64,000 bases of DNA from a bacterium (GCA_905221455.1 CAJNDF010000001.1:124001-188000), one strand, 5' to 3'. Shown: positions 29,019-38,215, numbered from the stretch's first letter. Program-made: numbers and translations. Notes: a model not told the origin generated them from the letters alone.

Positions 29019-29047
29019 AGTATAAACCTTTAAAATTTAAAAGTCAA
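29019..29047 (-). promoter_or_regulatory. Promoter of the mgtA leader
   Basis: Minus-strand -35 TTGACT (29042-29047) and -10 TATACT (29019-29024), 17-bp spacing. Transcription should begin near 29012, giving a leader of roughly 345 nt before the mgtA ATG. It lies in the 21-bp to 50-bp stretch after the stop of the Xaa-Pro peptidase gene. Confidence 0.7.
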
Positions 29048-29067
29048 TCATTTGAATTGTTTAACTC

Positions 29068-30129
29068 TTAAATGACTATCAACTCTTTTGGAGCTAAGGT
29101 CAACAATTCACAACCTGTCTCTGTAATCAGGATATCATCCTCGATACGAACACCATATTTGCCTTCGATATAGATACCTGGTTCATCAGTCAAGGCCATA
29201 CCTGCCTTAATAGTTTCTGTAGAAGTCTGGCTAAAGTATGGTTCCTCATGGATATCCAGTCCAATACCGTGTCCGATACCGTGGGTAAAGTAGTCGCCAT
29301 AACCTGCCTCGATGATAATATCACGAGGAATTTTGTCAAAGTCACGGAAACCTAATCCTGCCTTAGCCTGGTCAATCAAGGCTTGGTTGGCTTTGAGAAC
29401 CGTATTGTAAATCTCTGCTTGCTCATCGCTAACATGCCCTAGATAGATAGTCCGGGTCATATCGCTGACATAGTGGTCATAAAGGCAACCGAAGTCCATG
29501 GTAATAGCTTCTCCCAGCTCCACTGGTTTGTGCATAGGGTGGGCATGGGGTTTGGAAGAGTTGATCCCACTAGCTAGAATAGTGTCAAAAGACAAGCCAG
29601 ATGCTCCCAACTCACGCATGCGGAAGTCAAGGAAGTTGGCAATCTCAATTTCAGTCTTTCCTGGCTTAATAAAGTCAAGCGCATCGCGGAAAGCTTGATC
29701 TGAGATAGAACAAGCCTTACGAATAGCTGCAATCTCCGCTTCATCCTTAATCATACGAAGACCTTCAACAAACTGAGTTTGTGGCAGTAAGTCAATTCCT
29801 TCAAAAGTTGCCTGCATACGGTGATAATAAGAGACCGAAATCTCGTCCTCAAAACCGATTCGAGACAAGCCCATGTCCTTAACAATCCCTGCAATGACAG
29901 CCAACTCATCACGGTCAGCCACAATCTCAAACCCACTGGTTTCTTGCTTGGCTGCGATGATATAGCGTGAATCTGTCACCAAGACCTGACGGTCACGGCT
30001 GATAAAGACTGTTCCATTTGAACCCCAAAAACCAGTCAAGTAATAGACGTTTTTAAGGTTATTGATAATGATGCCATCTAGTTCTTTTTCTTGCATTTTA
30101 GCGAGAAATACTTGTACACGTTTATTCAT
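29068..30129 (-). CDS. Xaa-Pro aminopeptidase (M24B)
   Basis: The 353-residue metallopeptidase removes N-terminal residues before proline. The metal ligands of the pita-bread fold are seen as [18 protein letters not shown] (two Asp), [15 protein letters not shown] (His), and later [10 protein letters not shown] and [10 protein letters not shown] (two Glu). The N-terminal creatinase-like domain covers residues 1-125. It overlaps the end of uvrA by 8 bp and is probably co-transcribed. Confidence 0.93.
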   Translation of the reverse strand: MNKRVQVFLAKMQEKELDGIIINNLKNVYYLTGFWGSNGTVFISRDRQVLVTDSRYIIAAKQETSGFEIVADRDELAVIAGIVKDMGLSRIGFEDEISVSYYHRMQATFEGIDLLPQTQFVEGLRMIKDEAEIAAIRKACSISDQAFRDALDFIKPGKTEIEIANFLDFRMRELGASGLSFDTILASGINSSKPHAHPMHKPVELGEAITMDFGCLYDHYVSDMTRTIYLGHVSDEQAEIYNTVLKANQALIDQAKAGLGFRDFDKIPRDIIIEAGYGDYFTHGIGHGIGLDIHEEPYFSQTSTETIKAGMALTDEPGIYIEGKYGVRIEDDILITETGCELLTLAPKELIVI

Positions 30130-32953
30130 GATGTAACTTTCCTTTCAAATAGTGTCCTGTATAGCTGGCTTCATTGGCCGCTACTTCTTCTGGGGTTCCT
30201 GTTGCGATGATGGTTCCACCACCGACACCGCCCTCAGGACCCAAATCAATAATATGGTCTGCTGTCTTGATAACATCCAGATTGTGCTCAATGACAAGAA
30301 CTGTATTGCCATCGTCAACAAAGCGTGCTAAAACCTTGAGCAGGCGAGCAATATCCTCTGTATGAAGCCCTGTCGTCGGTTCATCCAGAATGTAGAATGA
30401 CTTGCCTGTCGAGCGTTTGTGGAGTTCGCTAGCTAGCTTCATACGCTGGGCTTCTCCCCCAGAAAGGGTGGTAGCTGGTTGACCTAGCGTCACATAGCCC
30501 AGCCCCACATCCTTGATGGTTTGGAGTTTGCGCTGAATTTTGGGAATGTGTTGGAAAAATTCCACCGCATCGTTAACAGTCATGTCCAAGACCTGCGAGA
30601 TATTCTTTTCCTTGTAGTGAACTTCTAGGGTTTCACTGTTATAGCGAGTCCCGTGGCAGACCTCACAAGCCACGTAAACATCTGGCAAGAAGTGCATCTC
30701 AATCTTGATGATTCCGTCACCTGAGCAGGCTTCACAGCGACCTCCCTTGACGTTGAAACTGAAACGCCCCTTCTTATAACCTCGAATCTTGGCTTCGTTT
30801 GTCTGGGCAAAGAGGTCACGTATATCGTCAAAAACTCCCGTATAGGTAGCAGGGTTAGACCTTGGCGTTCGTCCGATTGGACTCTGGTCAATATCAATCA
30901 AGCGGTCTACATGCTCAATCCCTGTAATAGTTTTAAACTTACCAGGCTTGTCTGAATTGCGGTTGAGCTTCTGGGCAATAGCTTTTTTGAGAATGCTATT
31001 GATTAGGGTAGATTTCCCCGAACCCGATACCCCTGTCACCGCGATGAATTTTCCTAGTGGGAAACGAACCGTGACATTTTGCAAGTTATTCTCACGTGCA
31101 CCTGTCACCTCTATAAAACGACCATTTCCGGCACGACGCTCTTCTGGTACTGGAATGGCACGTTTCCCTGACAAGTACTGGCCTGTGATAGACTTGCTGT
31201 TGCGAGCCACCTGTTTGGGCGTACCTGCAGCAACAATCTCCCCACCAAAAACACCGGCACCGGGACCAACATCAATCAGATAATCCGCCTCACGCATGGT
31301 ATCTTCATCATGTTCCACCACGATGAGAGTATTGCCCAAATCTCGCATCTTTTTCAGACTGGCAATCAGGCGGTCATTGTCCCTCTGGTGGAGACCGATT
31401 GACGGCTCATCCAAGATATAGAGGACACCTGAGAGGTTGGAACCAATCTGGGTCGCCAAACGAATACGCTGGCTCTCACCACCTGAAAGGGTTCCTGCCG
31501 AACGCGACAGGGTCAGATAGTTGAGTCCCACGTTATTAAGGAAGGTCAAACGATCCTTGATTTCCTTGAGAATAGGCCGAGCGATGATGGCTTCATTTTC
31601 AGACAAGGTCAGCTGGCTCACCAATTCCAAGTGGTCTGCGATAGACAGGTCTGAAATTTCTCCGATATGTGGCCCTTGCTCGCCACCTACACGGACAGAC
31701 AAGGCCTGATCATTAAGACGATAACCACGACAGGTTCCGCAAGTCAGCTCATTCATGTAGAGACGCATCTGGGTGCGGGTGTAGTCGCTATTGGTTTCAT
31801 GGTAGCGACGCTTGATATTATTGACAACTCCTTCAAATGGAATGTCAATATCGCGCACACCACCAAATTCATTCTCATAGTGGAAATGGAATTCCTTACC
31901 ATCTGAGCCGTAGAGAATCAAGTTTTTATCTTCTTCTGACAAGTCCTCAAAAGGCTTATCCATATCCACTCCAAAGGCTGTCATAGCCTGCTCTAGCATG
32001 TTTGGATAGTAGTTGGATGAGATAGGATTCCAAGGAGCCAAGGCTCCCTCACGTAGCGTTTTGCTGGCATCTGGCACTACCAAATCAGTATCCACCTCTA
32101 GCTTAATACCCAAACCATCACACTCACTACAAGAACCAAAAGGAGCATTGAAGGAGAAGAGACGAGGCTCTAACTCTGGTACGGTAAAACCACAAACTGG
32201 ACAGGCGTAATGCTCAGAGAAGAGCAACTCAGAATCGTCCATCGTGTCGATAATGACATAACCTTCTGCGATACGAAGGGCTGCCTCAATGGAATCAAAG
32301 AGACGGCTACGGATGCCCTCCTTGATAACAATACGGTCAACCACGACATCGATATTGTGTTGCTTGCTCTTGGACAACTCTGGCACTTCGGTCACATCAT
32401 AGACTTCCCCATCCACACGGACACGAACATACCCATCTTTCTGAATCTTTTCAATAACGCTCTTGTGCTGTCCTTTTTTCTTACGGATAACAGGAGCTAA
32501 GATTTGCAGACGTTGGCGTTCTGGCAATTCCAAAACCTTATCCACAATTTGCTCCACAGAAGAAGCCTTGATAGCTCCATGCCCGTTGATACAGTAAGGC
32601 GTCCCCACACGTGCATAGAGGAGACGCAGATAGTCATTGATTTCTGTCGTTGTTCCCACTGTCGAACGAGGGTTTTTGCTGGTTGTTTTCTGGTCGATGG
32701 AAATAGCAGGGCTGAGACCATCAATGGCATCTACATCTGGTTTTTCCATATTCCCCAAGAATTGGCGAGCGTAGGCTGACAAACTCTCTACATAGCGTCG
32801 TTGCCCCTCCGCATAGAGGGTATCAAAGGCCAGACTGGATTTCCCTGAACCTGACAAGCCGGTCACGACAACTAACTTGTCTCGCGGAATCTCCACATCA
32901 ATATTTTTTAAATTATGGGCACGCGCCCCATGAATGACAATTTTATCTTGCAT
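30122..32953 (-). CDS. uvrA: Excinuclease ABC subunit A
   Basis: The 943-residue UvrA is the damage-recognition ATPase of nucleotide excision repair. It has two ABC modules: [13 protein letters not shown] with signature [12 protein letters not shown], and [13 protein letters not shown] with [12 protein letters not shown], plus zinc knuckles CPVC...CSEC and CEAC...CEVC. Start [14 protein letters not shown] (32953) is the family start; 11 upstream codons are not conserved. A -10 TATAAT lies about 25 bp upstream, and the island attachment site begins 63 bp from the ATG. Confidence 0.96.
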   Translation of the reverse strand: MQDKIVIHGARAHNLKNIDVEIPRDKLVVVTGLSGSGKSSLAFDTLYAEGQRRYVESLSAYARQFLGNMEKPDVDAIDGLSPAISIDQKTTSKNPRSTVGTTTEINDYLRLLYARVGTPYCINGHGAIKASSVEQIVDKVLELPERQRLQILAPVIRKKKGQHKSVIEKIQKDGYVRVRVDGEVYDVTEVPELSKSKQHNIDVVVDRIVIKEGIRSRLFDSIEAALRIAEGYVIIDTMDDSELLFSEHYACPVCGFTVPELEPRLFSFNAPFGSCSECDGLGIKLEVDTDLVVPDASKTLREGALAPWNPISSNYYPNMLEQAMTAFGVDMDKPFEDLSEEDKNLILYGSDGKEFHFHYENEFGGVRDIDIPFEGVVNNIKRRYHETNSDYTRTQMRLYMNELTCGTCRGYRLNDQALSVRVGGEQGPHIGEISDLSIADHLELVSQLTLSENEAIIARPILKEIKDRLTFLNNVGLNYLTLSRSAGTLSGGESQRIRLATQIGSNLSGVLYILDEPSIGLHQRDNDRLIASLKKMRDLGNTLIVVEHDEDTMREADYLIDVGPGAGVFGGEIVAAGTPKQVARNSKSITGQYLSGKRAIPVPEERRAGNGRFIEVTGARENNLQNVTVRFPLGKFIAVTGVSGSGKSTLINSILKKAIAQKLNRNSDKPGKFKTITGIEHVDRLIDIDQSPIGRTPRSNPATYTGVFDDIRDLFAQTNEAKIRGYKKGRFSFNVKGGRCEACSGDGIIKIEMHFLPDVYVACEVCHGTRYNSETLEVHYKEKNISQVLDMTVNDAVEFFQHIPKIQRKLQTIKDVGLGYVTLGQPATTLSGGEAQRMKLASELHKRSTGKSFYILDEPTTGLHTEDIARLLKVLARFVDDGNTVLVIEHNLDVIKTADHIIDLGPEGGVGGGTIIATGTPEEVAANEASYTGHYLKGKLHHE

Positions 32954-33016
32954 CTTTGTTCTTTCTAGTCCATTATTGCTTACCATTATACCAAAAAAAG
33001 TGAGATTCTATTACCC

Positions 33017-33041
33017 AAAAGGCCGATTTTGTAGTATAATA
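33017..33041. other. Attachment site attL (25-bp core repeat)
   Basis: The 25 bases beginning AAAAGGCCGATTTTGTAG and ending TATAATA are identical to 45065-45089. Flanks differ on both sides (C/A before, A/G after). It contains a TATAAT, because the chromosomal target was the corA promoter. Confidence 0.88.
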
Positions 33042-33162
33042 AAAAACTTCTTATTTTATGTTTCCTTAGGGCTTCCTAACCCTTATATCACGCGCTTTTG
33101 AACAAAAAATACTAACATTACTTTTTACTACTTGCTCCCCCAAAGTACGCAAAAAGGGGAGC

Positions 33163-33184
33163 AAAAAAGCCCCACAAAAGGGCT
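33163..33184 (-). terminator. Terminator of the leftward island transcript
   Basis: AGCCC (33168-33172) pairs with GGGCT (33180-33184); in the minus-strand transcript the stem is followed by TTTTTTGC. It closes the leftward gene block before the island end and shields uvrA from read-through. Confidence 0.6.
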
Positions 33185-33215
33185 AAGATTTGACGAATTC
33201 AGCAGGCAAGAAACT

Positions 33216-33239
33216 AGCACGGTCAAACGTGCTTTTTTA
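33216..33239 (+). terminator. Rightward terminator near attL
   Basis: AGCACG (33216-33221) and CGTGCT (33228-33233) form a 6-bp stem with loop GTCAAA, followed by TTTTTTAT. It would stop transcripts entering the island from the stranded corA promoter half at attL. Confidence 0.65.
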
Positions 33240-33421
33240 TTGCTGGTTGCTGATAGGGATATTATACCATGAAGCGCGTGGTTTATAAGATTATGACCTC
33301 ACAAAAGCCCCCAGATTCGTTTCTAAGGGCTTGTAGTTTGTCCGTGGTGTTTTAGTTGTCCAGTTCGAAACAAAGCAAAATAGGGGGTAAATATGAAGCC
33401 TCAGCCTACATTTGCCAACAT

Positions 33422-33556
33422 TTACGCTTCTAATTCTTGTAGTAAGGTTAAATCTAAATCATCAAGGTCAACATCTATTTCAAAATCCATGTTTAAATCT
33501 ATCTCCATATCCTCTAATTGGATATTCTCCAAATCAATCAAAAAATCTTCAATCAT
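33422..33556 (-). CDS. 44-residue highly acidic small protein
   Basis: A short ORF starts MIEDFLIDLENIQLEDMEID and ends LTLLQELEA, with GGGGGG 8 bases before the ATG. Roughly 40 percent of residues are Asp or Glu and there is no basic residue at all. Acidic and hydrophobic residues alternate (EIDVDLDDLDL), a beta-like pattern. It is the last gene of the late module, 53 bp after the ArpU-like gene. No family is recognised; a DNA-mimic or partner-inhibitor role is only a guess. Confidence 0.6.
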   Translation of the reverse strand: MIEDFLIDLENIQLEDMEIDLNMDFEIDVDLDDLDLTLLQELEA

Positions 33557-33609
33557 GTCATCCCCCCTCACTTAAATCTCAACATTTCTCAACAAAACAC
33601 CACAAACGC

Positions 33610-33930
33610 CTACTTATACACTTCTAACTCTCCTTTCTGGTGGATTCTCGCAAAGTTTAAGACGGCTATCTGTTTGTATCGATGGTAGCTAGTGGAGCTA
33701 GTACCTGCCATCTCTACGCATTCACTCATTGTTTTCTTTCTCATATAGCAATAATGGATGATGAAGTATTTTCTGGCTCTCTCGTTCTCTATGCCATTGA
33801 TGTCTTGGGCGAATATTTCCAACCCCTCACGGATTGCTTTTTCATGCTCACCGCTCAAATTCCACTGATCAGGTAAGACAAGTTTCCAAGACTCTTCATC
33901 TATCCTAACTTGATTCTCACTTCCTGCCAT
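33610..33930 (-). CDS. ArpU/RinA-like phage transcription regulator
   Basis: The 106-residue protein has the pattern of ArpU-type late regulators: an N-terminal part, a helix with YFIIHYCYMRKKTMSECVEM followed by a helix-turn-helix-like GTSSTSYHRYKQIAVLNFAR and the short strand end GELEVYK. In phages these activate late genes (packaging, structure). In a satellite it could drive the small late module or sense a helper phage. The assignment is from pattern recognition only. Confidence 0.55.
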   Translation of the reverse strand: MAGSENQVRIDEESWKLVLPDQWNLSGEHEKAIREGLEIFAQDINGIENERARKYFIIHYCYMRKKTMSECVEMAGTSSTSYHRYKQIAVLNFARIHQKGELEVYK

Positions 33931-34018
33931 CCTCTGGAATCTCAGAAAGTAAGTCAGCCCTGTGCTGGCTTTTTTTGCATTTTCTCGGCGTTCGCTCGGA
34001 GTTCAAGTATCTGCACCT

Positions 34019-34333
34019 TTACCATTCCTCGGGTTCGCTAAACGTACTTTCAGGCAATCCACAAACTAATACAAGATACTGACAAACGTTATAATCTACC
34101 CAAAGCGCACCATCTTCAGAATGGTGGAAATACTTGTCTGGTAGCGTTCCAAGGTATGCACCATTTTTATATATAGACACCCCACCTTTTAGACTTGGTA
34201 ACAGTCCGGTATATCCTCTGCGTAGTCCATGCTTCAAAGCGTTGCTATTGCCATATTTTGGCTTTCTGTTGCCCCTATTGCCTTTTGCTACTTGATTGCC
34301 CGGCAAAAATCTCCCTCGGCTATCGCGTTCCAT
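34019..34333 (-). CDS. Hypothetical protein with TerS-like N-terminus
   Basis: The 104-residue protein begins MERDSRGRFLPGNQVAKGNR and continues NSNALKHGL, a basic Gly/Asn-rich stretch resembling the N-terminus of small terminase subunits (the GNxNALKHG motif). The remaining 55 residues (SIYKNGAYLGTLPDKYFHH...) are not recognised and it is too short for a full TerS. SaPI-type islands carry their own TerS to redirect packaging; this gene is a candidate but unproven. It has GAAGGGGG before the start. Confidence 0.5.
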   Translation of the reverse strand: MERDSRGRFLPGNQVAKGNRGNRKPKYGNSNALKHGLRRGYTGLLPSLKGGVSIYKNGAYLGTLPDKYFHHSEDGALWVDYNVCQYLVLVCGLPESTFSEPEEW

Positions 34334-34424
34334 ATTTCCCCCTTCTACGGTGTTCGTTTGGTAAATTGCAACTACTTCACTATCTCCCCCTATATGGAAA
34401 AACCCAAAACTATTGACTTGTTAA

Positions 34425-34445
34425 CAAAAAGGGGATTGCTCCCCG
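34425..34445 (-). terminator. Terminator separating replication and late modules
   Basis: In minus-strand sense GGGG-AGCAAT-CCCC is followed by TTTTTG. It lies after the 173-codon gene and before the TerS-like gene, so the late genes need their own promoter or antitermination. Confidence 0.6.
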
Positions 34446-34456
34446 TCCTGTATTTA

Positions 34457-34978
34457 TTAACCAGAATAACCAGCAAGGCCTTTATATTCGCCCTCTACGT
34501 CCAACTTCTGGAGTAGTCTAATACTTTCATCGCCCAGCATTTCCAACGTACCAAAAGCAGTCATAGAGTCCATAGGGATAGGCTTATCAGAAAGCAAGCG
34601 ATCAGCATAGTCTAATAGTTCCAGCTCGTAGTCTGTTACTTTCTCCAGCAAACTTTCAAAGTTCTCTGACTCTTTGAGTTGAAGCACGCGCTCCTGTTTG
34701 TAACGTTCTTCAAATGCTTCATCGTTCATTGGTTGGTTGTAGTAGTCTTTGAAACTGTCACAAATACGCTTGAAGGTCTTGTTTAGTTTGTTATCTTCCA
34801 CATACTCAGCTACTAGCGTTCCTTTATTCTTGTAGGTCAATGAGATTGTAGGCTGGCAATATGTCCCAGTCATATATCCCAGTAGCGCGTGACCTGCTAC
34901 CATAGCAGTATCTAAGTCTTTAAATTCGTAAGTGAAAGTAAATGTTTTGGCTTTATCCGAAAATGTTTTTAATGTCAT
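34457..34978 (-). CDS. Hypothetical island protein, 173 aa
   Basis: The acidic 173-residue protein begins MTLKTFSDKAKTFTFTYEFK, with a beta-rich first half and a helical second half (about residues 90-150, ESENFESLLEKVTDYELELL). No signal or membrane segment. It lies immediately beyond the iteron origin, so it is the first gene left of ori. I do not recognise a family. Confidence 0.7.
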   Translation of the reverse strand: MTLKTFSDKAKTFTFTYEFKDLDTAMVAGHALLGYMTGTYCQPTISLTYKNKGTLVAEYVEDNKLNKTFKRICDSFKDYYNQPMNDEAFEERYKQERVLQLKESENFESLLEKVTDYELELLDYADRLLSDKPIPMDSMTAFGTLEMLGDESIRLLQKLDVEGEYKGLAGYSG

Positions 34979-35045
34979 GTTGTTGCCCTTTCTTTATTTT
35001 AAGGTAAATTATGTAAAAATCCTTGTTTTTACCATTTTTATATAT

Positions 35046-35306
35046 GTTTTTATACACTTAGAGAGAGTTTTATACACTTTATTTTTGAAGTGTATAAAAT
35101 TAAAAACCTGTCATATCAAGGGGTTAAACCCTGTTTTATACGCTTTATACACTTTATACACTAGTTTATATAATTTACGAGAAATTAGCGCTTAATACTG
35201 TAAAAGAAAAAAACTACCGTATAAAGTGTATAAGTGTATAAAGTCCTTGGCGCTCTAGGGGTTTCAGTTCCTACCCTTTTTTATCAAGTGTATAAAGTGT
35301 ATAAAG
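35046..35306. other. Iteron-type replication origin
   Basis: The 328-bp gap beside the primase-helicase contains nine exact copies of GTGTATAA on either strand: minus at 35050, 35070, 35145, 35154; plus at 35090, 35226, 35234, 35288, 35297; variants occur at 35136 and 35218. Tandem pairs are mostly 9 bp apart. Two clusters flank an AT-rich stretch (35162-35217). Oppositely oriented iterons around an AT-rich core next to the rep gene is the layout of SaPI origins. Confidence 0.75.
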
Positions 35307-36830
35307 TTATTGATTTCTTTTTGCTTTACCGTTAAAGTATCCCCGTTCATTTCTAGCTTTTCTCCGTTGCTCTGGCCTTTCCCGACCATTGAAATATGTA
35401 TGTGCGTAAGGCGCTGAATCTTCATGCGGATAGAAACCAGAGTGAAGTTGTCTTCCTGCTGGTATTACTTTCTGGCCTGTGGTTATCCAACTTGGTAGAT
35501 TGCTTTTAATTTCTCTATGCAACCCCATTTCTGTCTTGTGTAGTTTCACTCCATAATACTCTGTAAATCCTTTCCAGTTATGGAAAACAAAACTATTAGG
35601 CAAAAACTCACTTACTAGGTTATCAGTAAAGAATGAAGATACAAAAGCGATAACTGGATTGTTATCCTCATGGTATTCTTGCAAAATCTCCTTTGATTTC
35701 TCTGGTGTGATGTCCTTTGTCGGTGTTTCAAGGGCTAGGCGCGTGAGATACTCCAATACCTCTTTCCTGTTGATATAGTCCTCTTTAATTGCCTTGTTTG
35801 GCTTCCCTTTAAAGACTTTGGTAAATGGTAAAATCTTAAACCGCCTGTCAATCGCCGACCTGTCCCCGTTCATTCTTGGTAAGCCATTGGATGACTGGAT
35901 AATAGTCATATTCAAGCGTAGACTATAAGGGCGCTTCCCTTTGTCCTCTATGGTCATGATGTCCCCAGTCGCAAGACTAAACATATTTGACGTGTCTTTG
36001 ATAACTGCGTCCTTTTGTACATCGTCCCCAATAACCAAACTCTTACCTAACAGAATAGAGGTAGAAAAACGGCTCTTGTCAAACTCAGTCATCTTGAGAC
36101 TTGCAACGTTTTCCATGCCTACCAGGTTAATAAGCAGTTGCTGAAAAGTTCCTTTACCAGTTCCACCCTCTCCATAAAGCCAAAAGATATTTTTTAGGGT
36201 TCTGCCTGTGATACTTGCTTTTATAATCTGGATAGCTAGGTTATATAATTCTTGATCATTGTCAAATAATTCAGCAAGCCACTTGCTGGGCTTCCAACCG
36301 TGTATAGTAGGCTCATAGGCTTCTGGGTCGTATCTTGTACGGATTTTTCTAGTAACAATAACGCTAGGGGTTAAAGGTTCAAATGTTTCCTTACTAGTGT
36401 TATATAGCTGGTTTCCAATAACCGTATAATCATTTTGGATAGACTTCAACGGGCTACGTCTAGCTATTTTGTAAATCGTATCAAAGGCTTGTTTTTCGGT
36501 CGTGTCAGGTTGAATGGTTGAAATTAAATCTTGAAGCAACTCGTTATCTTCTATCCAGATCCCCTTATCAGGGTGGTAAAAGTATAGAGGCGCTTTCTGC
36601 CCCTGTGCTTCTGGTCTGATTCTCACAAATCGGATATACTTTCTAAGAAAGTCAGCAACCCCCAAAGACTTAGACGGTTTAGCTTCCCCAAGATTCTTAC
36701 ATACGTTGAATAAAAAGCCTTGTACCCCTTTAAAGGTTGTCAGATAGCTTTCTGGCTCTCCTATCGGCTTAATTTGGGGTTGTTGCTTATCTTCTTCAAT
36801 GATTTTATTTACAATGTCATTACTACTCAA
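35307..36830 (-). CDS. Primase-helicase, D5/P4 family (island Rep)
   Basis: The 507-residue protein has a D5-N-like region (residues about 90-200), then an SF3-type helicase with Walker A YGEGGTGKGTFQQLL (220-228) and Walker B LVIGDDV (265-271), motif C IIQSSNGLPRM, and a C-terminal winged-helix-like part that would bind the iterons. It is the probable replication initiator of the island: the iteron cluster begins 2 bp after its stop. It overlaps the next upstream gene by 8 bp. Confidence 0.85.
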   Translation of the reverse strand: MSSNDIVNKIIEEDKQQPQIKPIGEPESYLTTFKGVQGFLFNVCKNLGEAKPSKSLGVADFLRKYIRFVRIRPEAQGQKAPLYFYHPDKGIWIEDNELLQDLISTIQPDTTEKQAFDTIYKIARRSPLKSIQNDYTVIGNQLYNTSKETFEPLTPSVIVTRKIRTRYDPEAYEPTIHGWKPSKWLAELFDNDQELYNLAIQIIKASITGRTLKNIFWLYGEGGTGKGTFQQLLINLVGMENVASLKMTEFDKSRFSTSILLGKSLVIGDDVQKDAVIKDTSNMFSLATGDIMTIEDKGKRPYSLRLNMTIIQSSNGLPRMNGDRSAIDRRFKILPFTKVFKGKPNKAIKEDYINRKEVLEYLTRLALETPTKDITPEKSKEILQEYHEDNNPVIAFVSSFFTDNLVSEFLPNSFVFHNWKGFTEYYGVKLHKTEMGLHREIKSNLPSWITTGQKVIPAGRQLHSGFYPHEDSAPYAHTYFNGRERPEQRRKARNERGYFNGKAKRNQ

Positions 36831-37338
36831 AAGCCACCTCCTTATAGAATTTTATCGCTACTTCTAGGAAATAGCTTGCTAGGTCTTTCCGCTTGACGAT
36901 TGCTGAAAACAAGTCCACCATCTGACTAAAACTGTAGCCATTCACAAATAGCAAGCGGACAAAAAGTGAAGTCTCATATCTGGTATAAATGCCGTTACAA
37001 ATCAGGTCAAAAATCCAGCCTTTTAACTCAACGCAAAGCCACTGCCGTTGCTCGGTCAATTTGTTTACCTCTAAATCTTTCAGGATCGTCAGCAAGTTAG
37101 GACTGGCCAAACCTATCTCTAAATCTCTGGTTAGTTCCCAGCCCTCTACTTCCTCGCTTTCGTCTTTGACAGTCACATACAAACCTTTGTAGTGAAAAGC
37201 CGTCAAGCCCTCGCCTATTGGCTCAAAGTATATAAATTTGTAGTAATTCCCATTCTTCCATACTTGGGTAGGGCTAGACTTGAGAAAGCCAAACAAAGGC
37301 AATTTGTCAGCGGATAGAATCAACTCCAACACCCTCAT
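36823..37338 (-). CDS. Hypothetical protein upstream of the helicase
   Basis: The 171-residue protein MRVLELILSADKLPLFGFLK is mixed alpha/beta with a hydrophobic helical C-terminus. It overlaps the helicase gene by 8 bp and the HTH gene by 4 bp, so it is translated with them and likely serves replication. I looked for primase catalytic motifs and found none. Family not recognised. Confidence 0.7.
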   Translation of the reverse strand: MRVLELILSADKLPLFGFLKSSPTQVWKNGNYYKFIYFEPIGEGLTAFHYKGLYVTVKDESEEVEGWELTRDLEIGLASPNLLTILKDLEVNKLTEQRQWLCVELKGWIFDLICNGIYTRYETSLFVRLLFVNGYSFSQMVDLFSAIVKRKDLASYFLEVAIKFYKEVAFE

Positions 37339-37607
37339 TCATCCACCCCCATAAACTTCAGCAAGTCCGAAACTCTATAATAGATTTTCCTAGTATCTTC
37401 TAGTGGGGGCTGGTATCGCCTTAGCCCTGCTTTTTCCCATTTTTGGAGTGTCATATATTTTATATCTAACTCGTCCATGACTTCCTGGGCTGAGATTAAA
37501 CCTGTCAGTCGTGGTTTGACTGTATCACGCGCTTCAAGGTATCTTTCCACTACCTCCAGAATGCCATGCGCTAGGTCTTGCTCACTTTCTCGGCTTAGGC
37601 TAAACAT
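37335..37607 (-). CDS. MerR-like helix-turn-helix protein
   Basis: The 90-residue protein has a HTH_17-type domain in its second half: ISAQEVMDELDIKYMTLQKW then KAGLRRYQPP and RVSDLLKFMG. Such small proteins are excisionases or replication regulators in phages and islands. Overlaps both neighbours (4 and 8 bp). Confidence 0.65.
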   Translation of the reverse strand: MFSLSRESEQDLAHGILEVVERYLEARDTVKPRLTGLISAQEVMDELDIKYMTLQKWEKAGLRRYQPPLEDTRKIYYRVSDLLKFMGVDE

Positions 37608-37941
37608 ATCCGCCCACCTCCTTCAAGGTTTCCTTATAGCTTTCTAGATCGCTATTCATCAACACCGCTAGGCGCTTTTCTTCTTCTCGTATCTGATTGT
37701 AAAAGGTTTTTGCTCCGTCCAGTAACTCCTCTTTGTTAGCTGGGATAAAATATCCTCTAAATGTTCCGTGTCGAACCCCAACAATAGGAACGCTATGGCG
37801 CGTGATTAGACGGCTTATAATATCTTGCACGGTTCTTTCTGCCAGCTTAGTGATCAGGCTGATTTCTGCCCCTGTTATGGAGTTCTCAGCCCCTACCTTG
37901 ATTAGTCTTAATACTCGTTTGTCATTCTCTGATAGACTCAT
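37600..37941 (-). CDS. Winged-helix DNA-binding protein
   Basis: The 113-residue protein reads as a wHTH: SENDKRVLRLIKVGAENSIT, recognition helix AERTVQDIISRLITRHS and a wing VRHGTFRGYFIP, then a helical tail. It resembles DNA-binding parts of phage replication proteins. It overlaps the next gene by 20 bp. Confidence 0.6.
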   Translation of the reverse strand: MSLSENDKRVLRLIKVGAENSITGAEISLITKLAERTVQDIISRLITRHSVPIVGVRHGTFRGYFIPANKEELLDGAKTFYNQIREEEKRLAVLMNSDLESYKETLKEVGGYV

Positions 37942-38215
37942 TCAGTTTCTCTTCTCCTTTGCTTTTATTCAAAAAGGTTATTTGTCCGCTCGCTACCCCT
38001 TGCAAAATATCTTTTTGAGTTTCTATGATTGTATCCAAGGTTTTCAAAATAGCTGTCTTAGTCTCTAAATCAAACGCTTGTTTTGCCAACAAGCCCATAG
38101 TTACAGCTAACTTTGTTGCATTGTCCATACACGTAGCTAGAAAAATCTCTTTTGTAAAATAAGGTTGATCTGGTATTTTTTCACTATCAAGGTATATCTT
38201 CACTGTGTAACTCAT
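37922..38215 (-). CDS. Hypothetical island protein, 97 aa
   Basis: MSYTVKIYLDSEKIPDQPYF then two helices (NATKLAVTMGLLAKQAFDL and ETKTAILKTLDTIIETQKDI). Soluble, no recognised domain. It overlaps both neighbours (20 bp and 4 bp) inside the tightly packed leftward operon. Confidence 0.65.
   Translation of the reverse strand: MSYTVKIYLDSEKIPDQPYFTKEIFLATCMDNATKLAVTMGLLAKQAFDLETKTAILKTLDTIIETQKDILQGVASGQITFLNKSKGEEKLNESIRE

Larger units (their letters stand above)
33042..33421. other. Left end of the island, non-coding
   Basis: About 380 bp without a convincing gene. It holds an integrase-arm-like repeat (GCAAAAAGGGGAGCAAA at 33149-33165, and an inverted TTGCTCCCC at 33132-33140), two terminators, and an inverted pair CACGCGCTT (33089) / AAGCGCGTG (33272). 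The rest shows nothing I can assign. Confidence 0.6.

Noticed and set aside
33017..33041. tRNA gene as attachment site
   Set aside because: The att core is a promoter sequence; no tRNA fold is present at either end.
33393..33575. 60-codon plus-strand ORF rich in Ser and Lys
   Set aside because: It is the complement of the acidic small gene on the minus strand; no ribosome site.
36823..37338. Primase small subunit
   Set aside because: No catalytic acidic motif or zinc ligand set is visible in the 171 residues.
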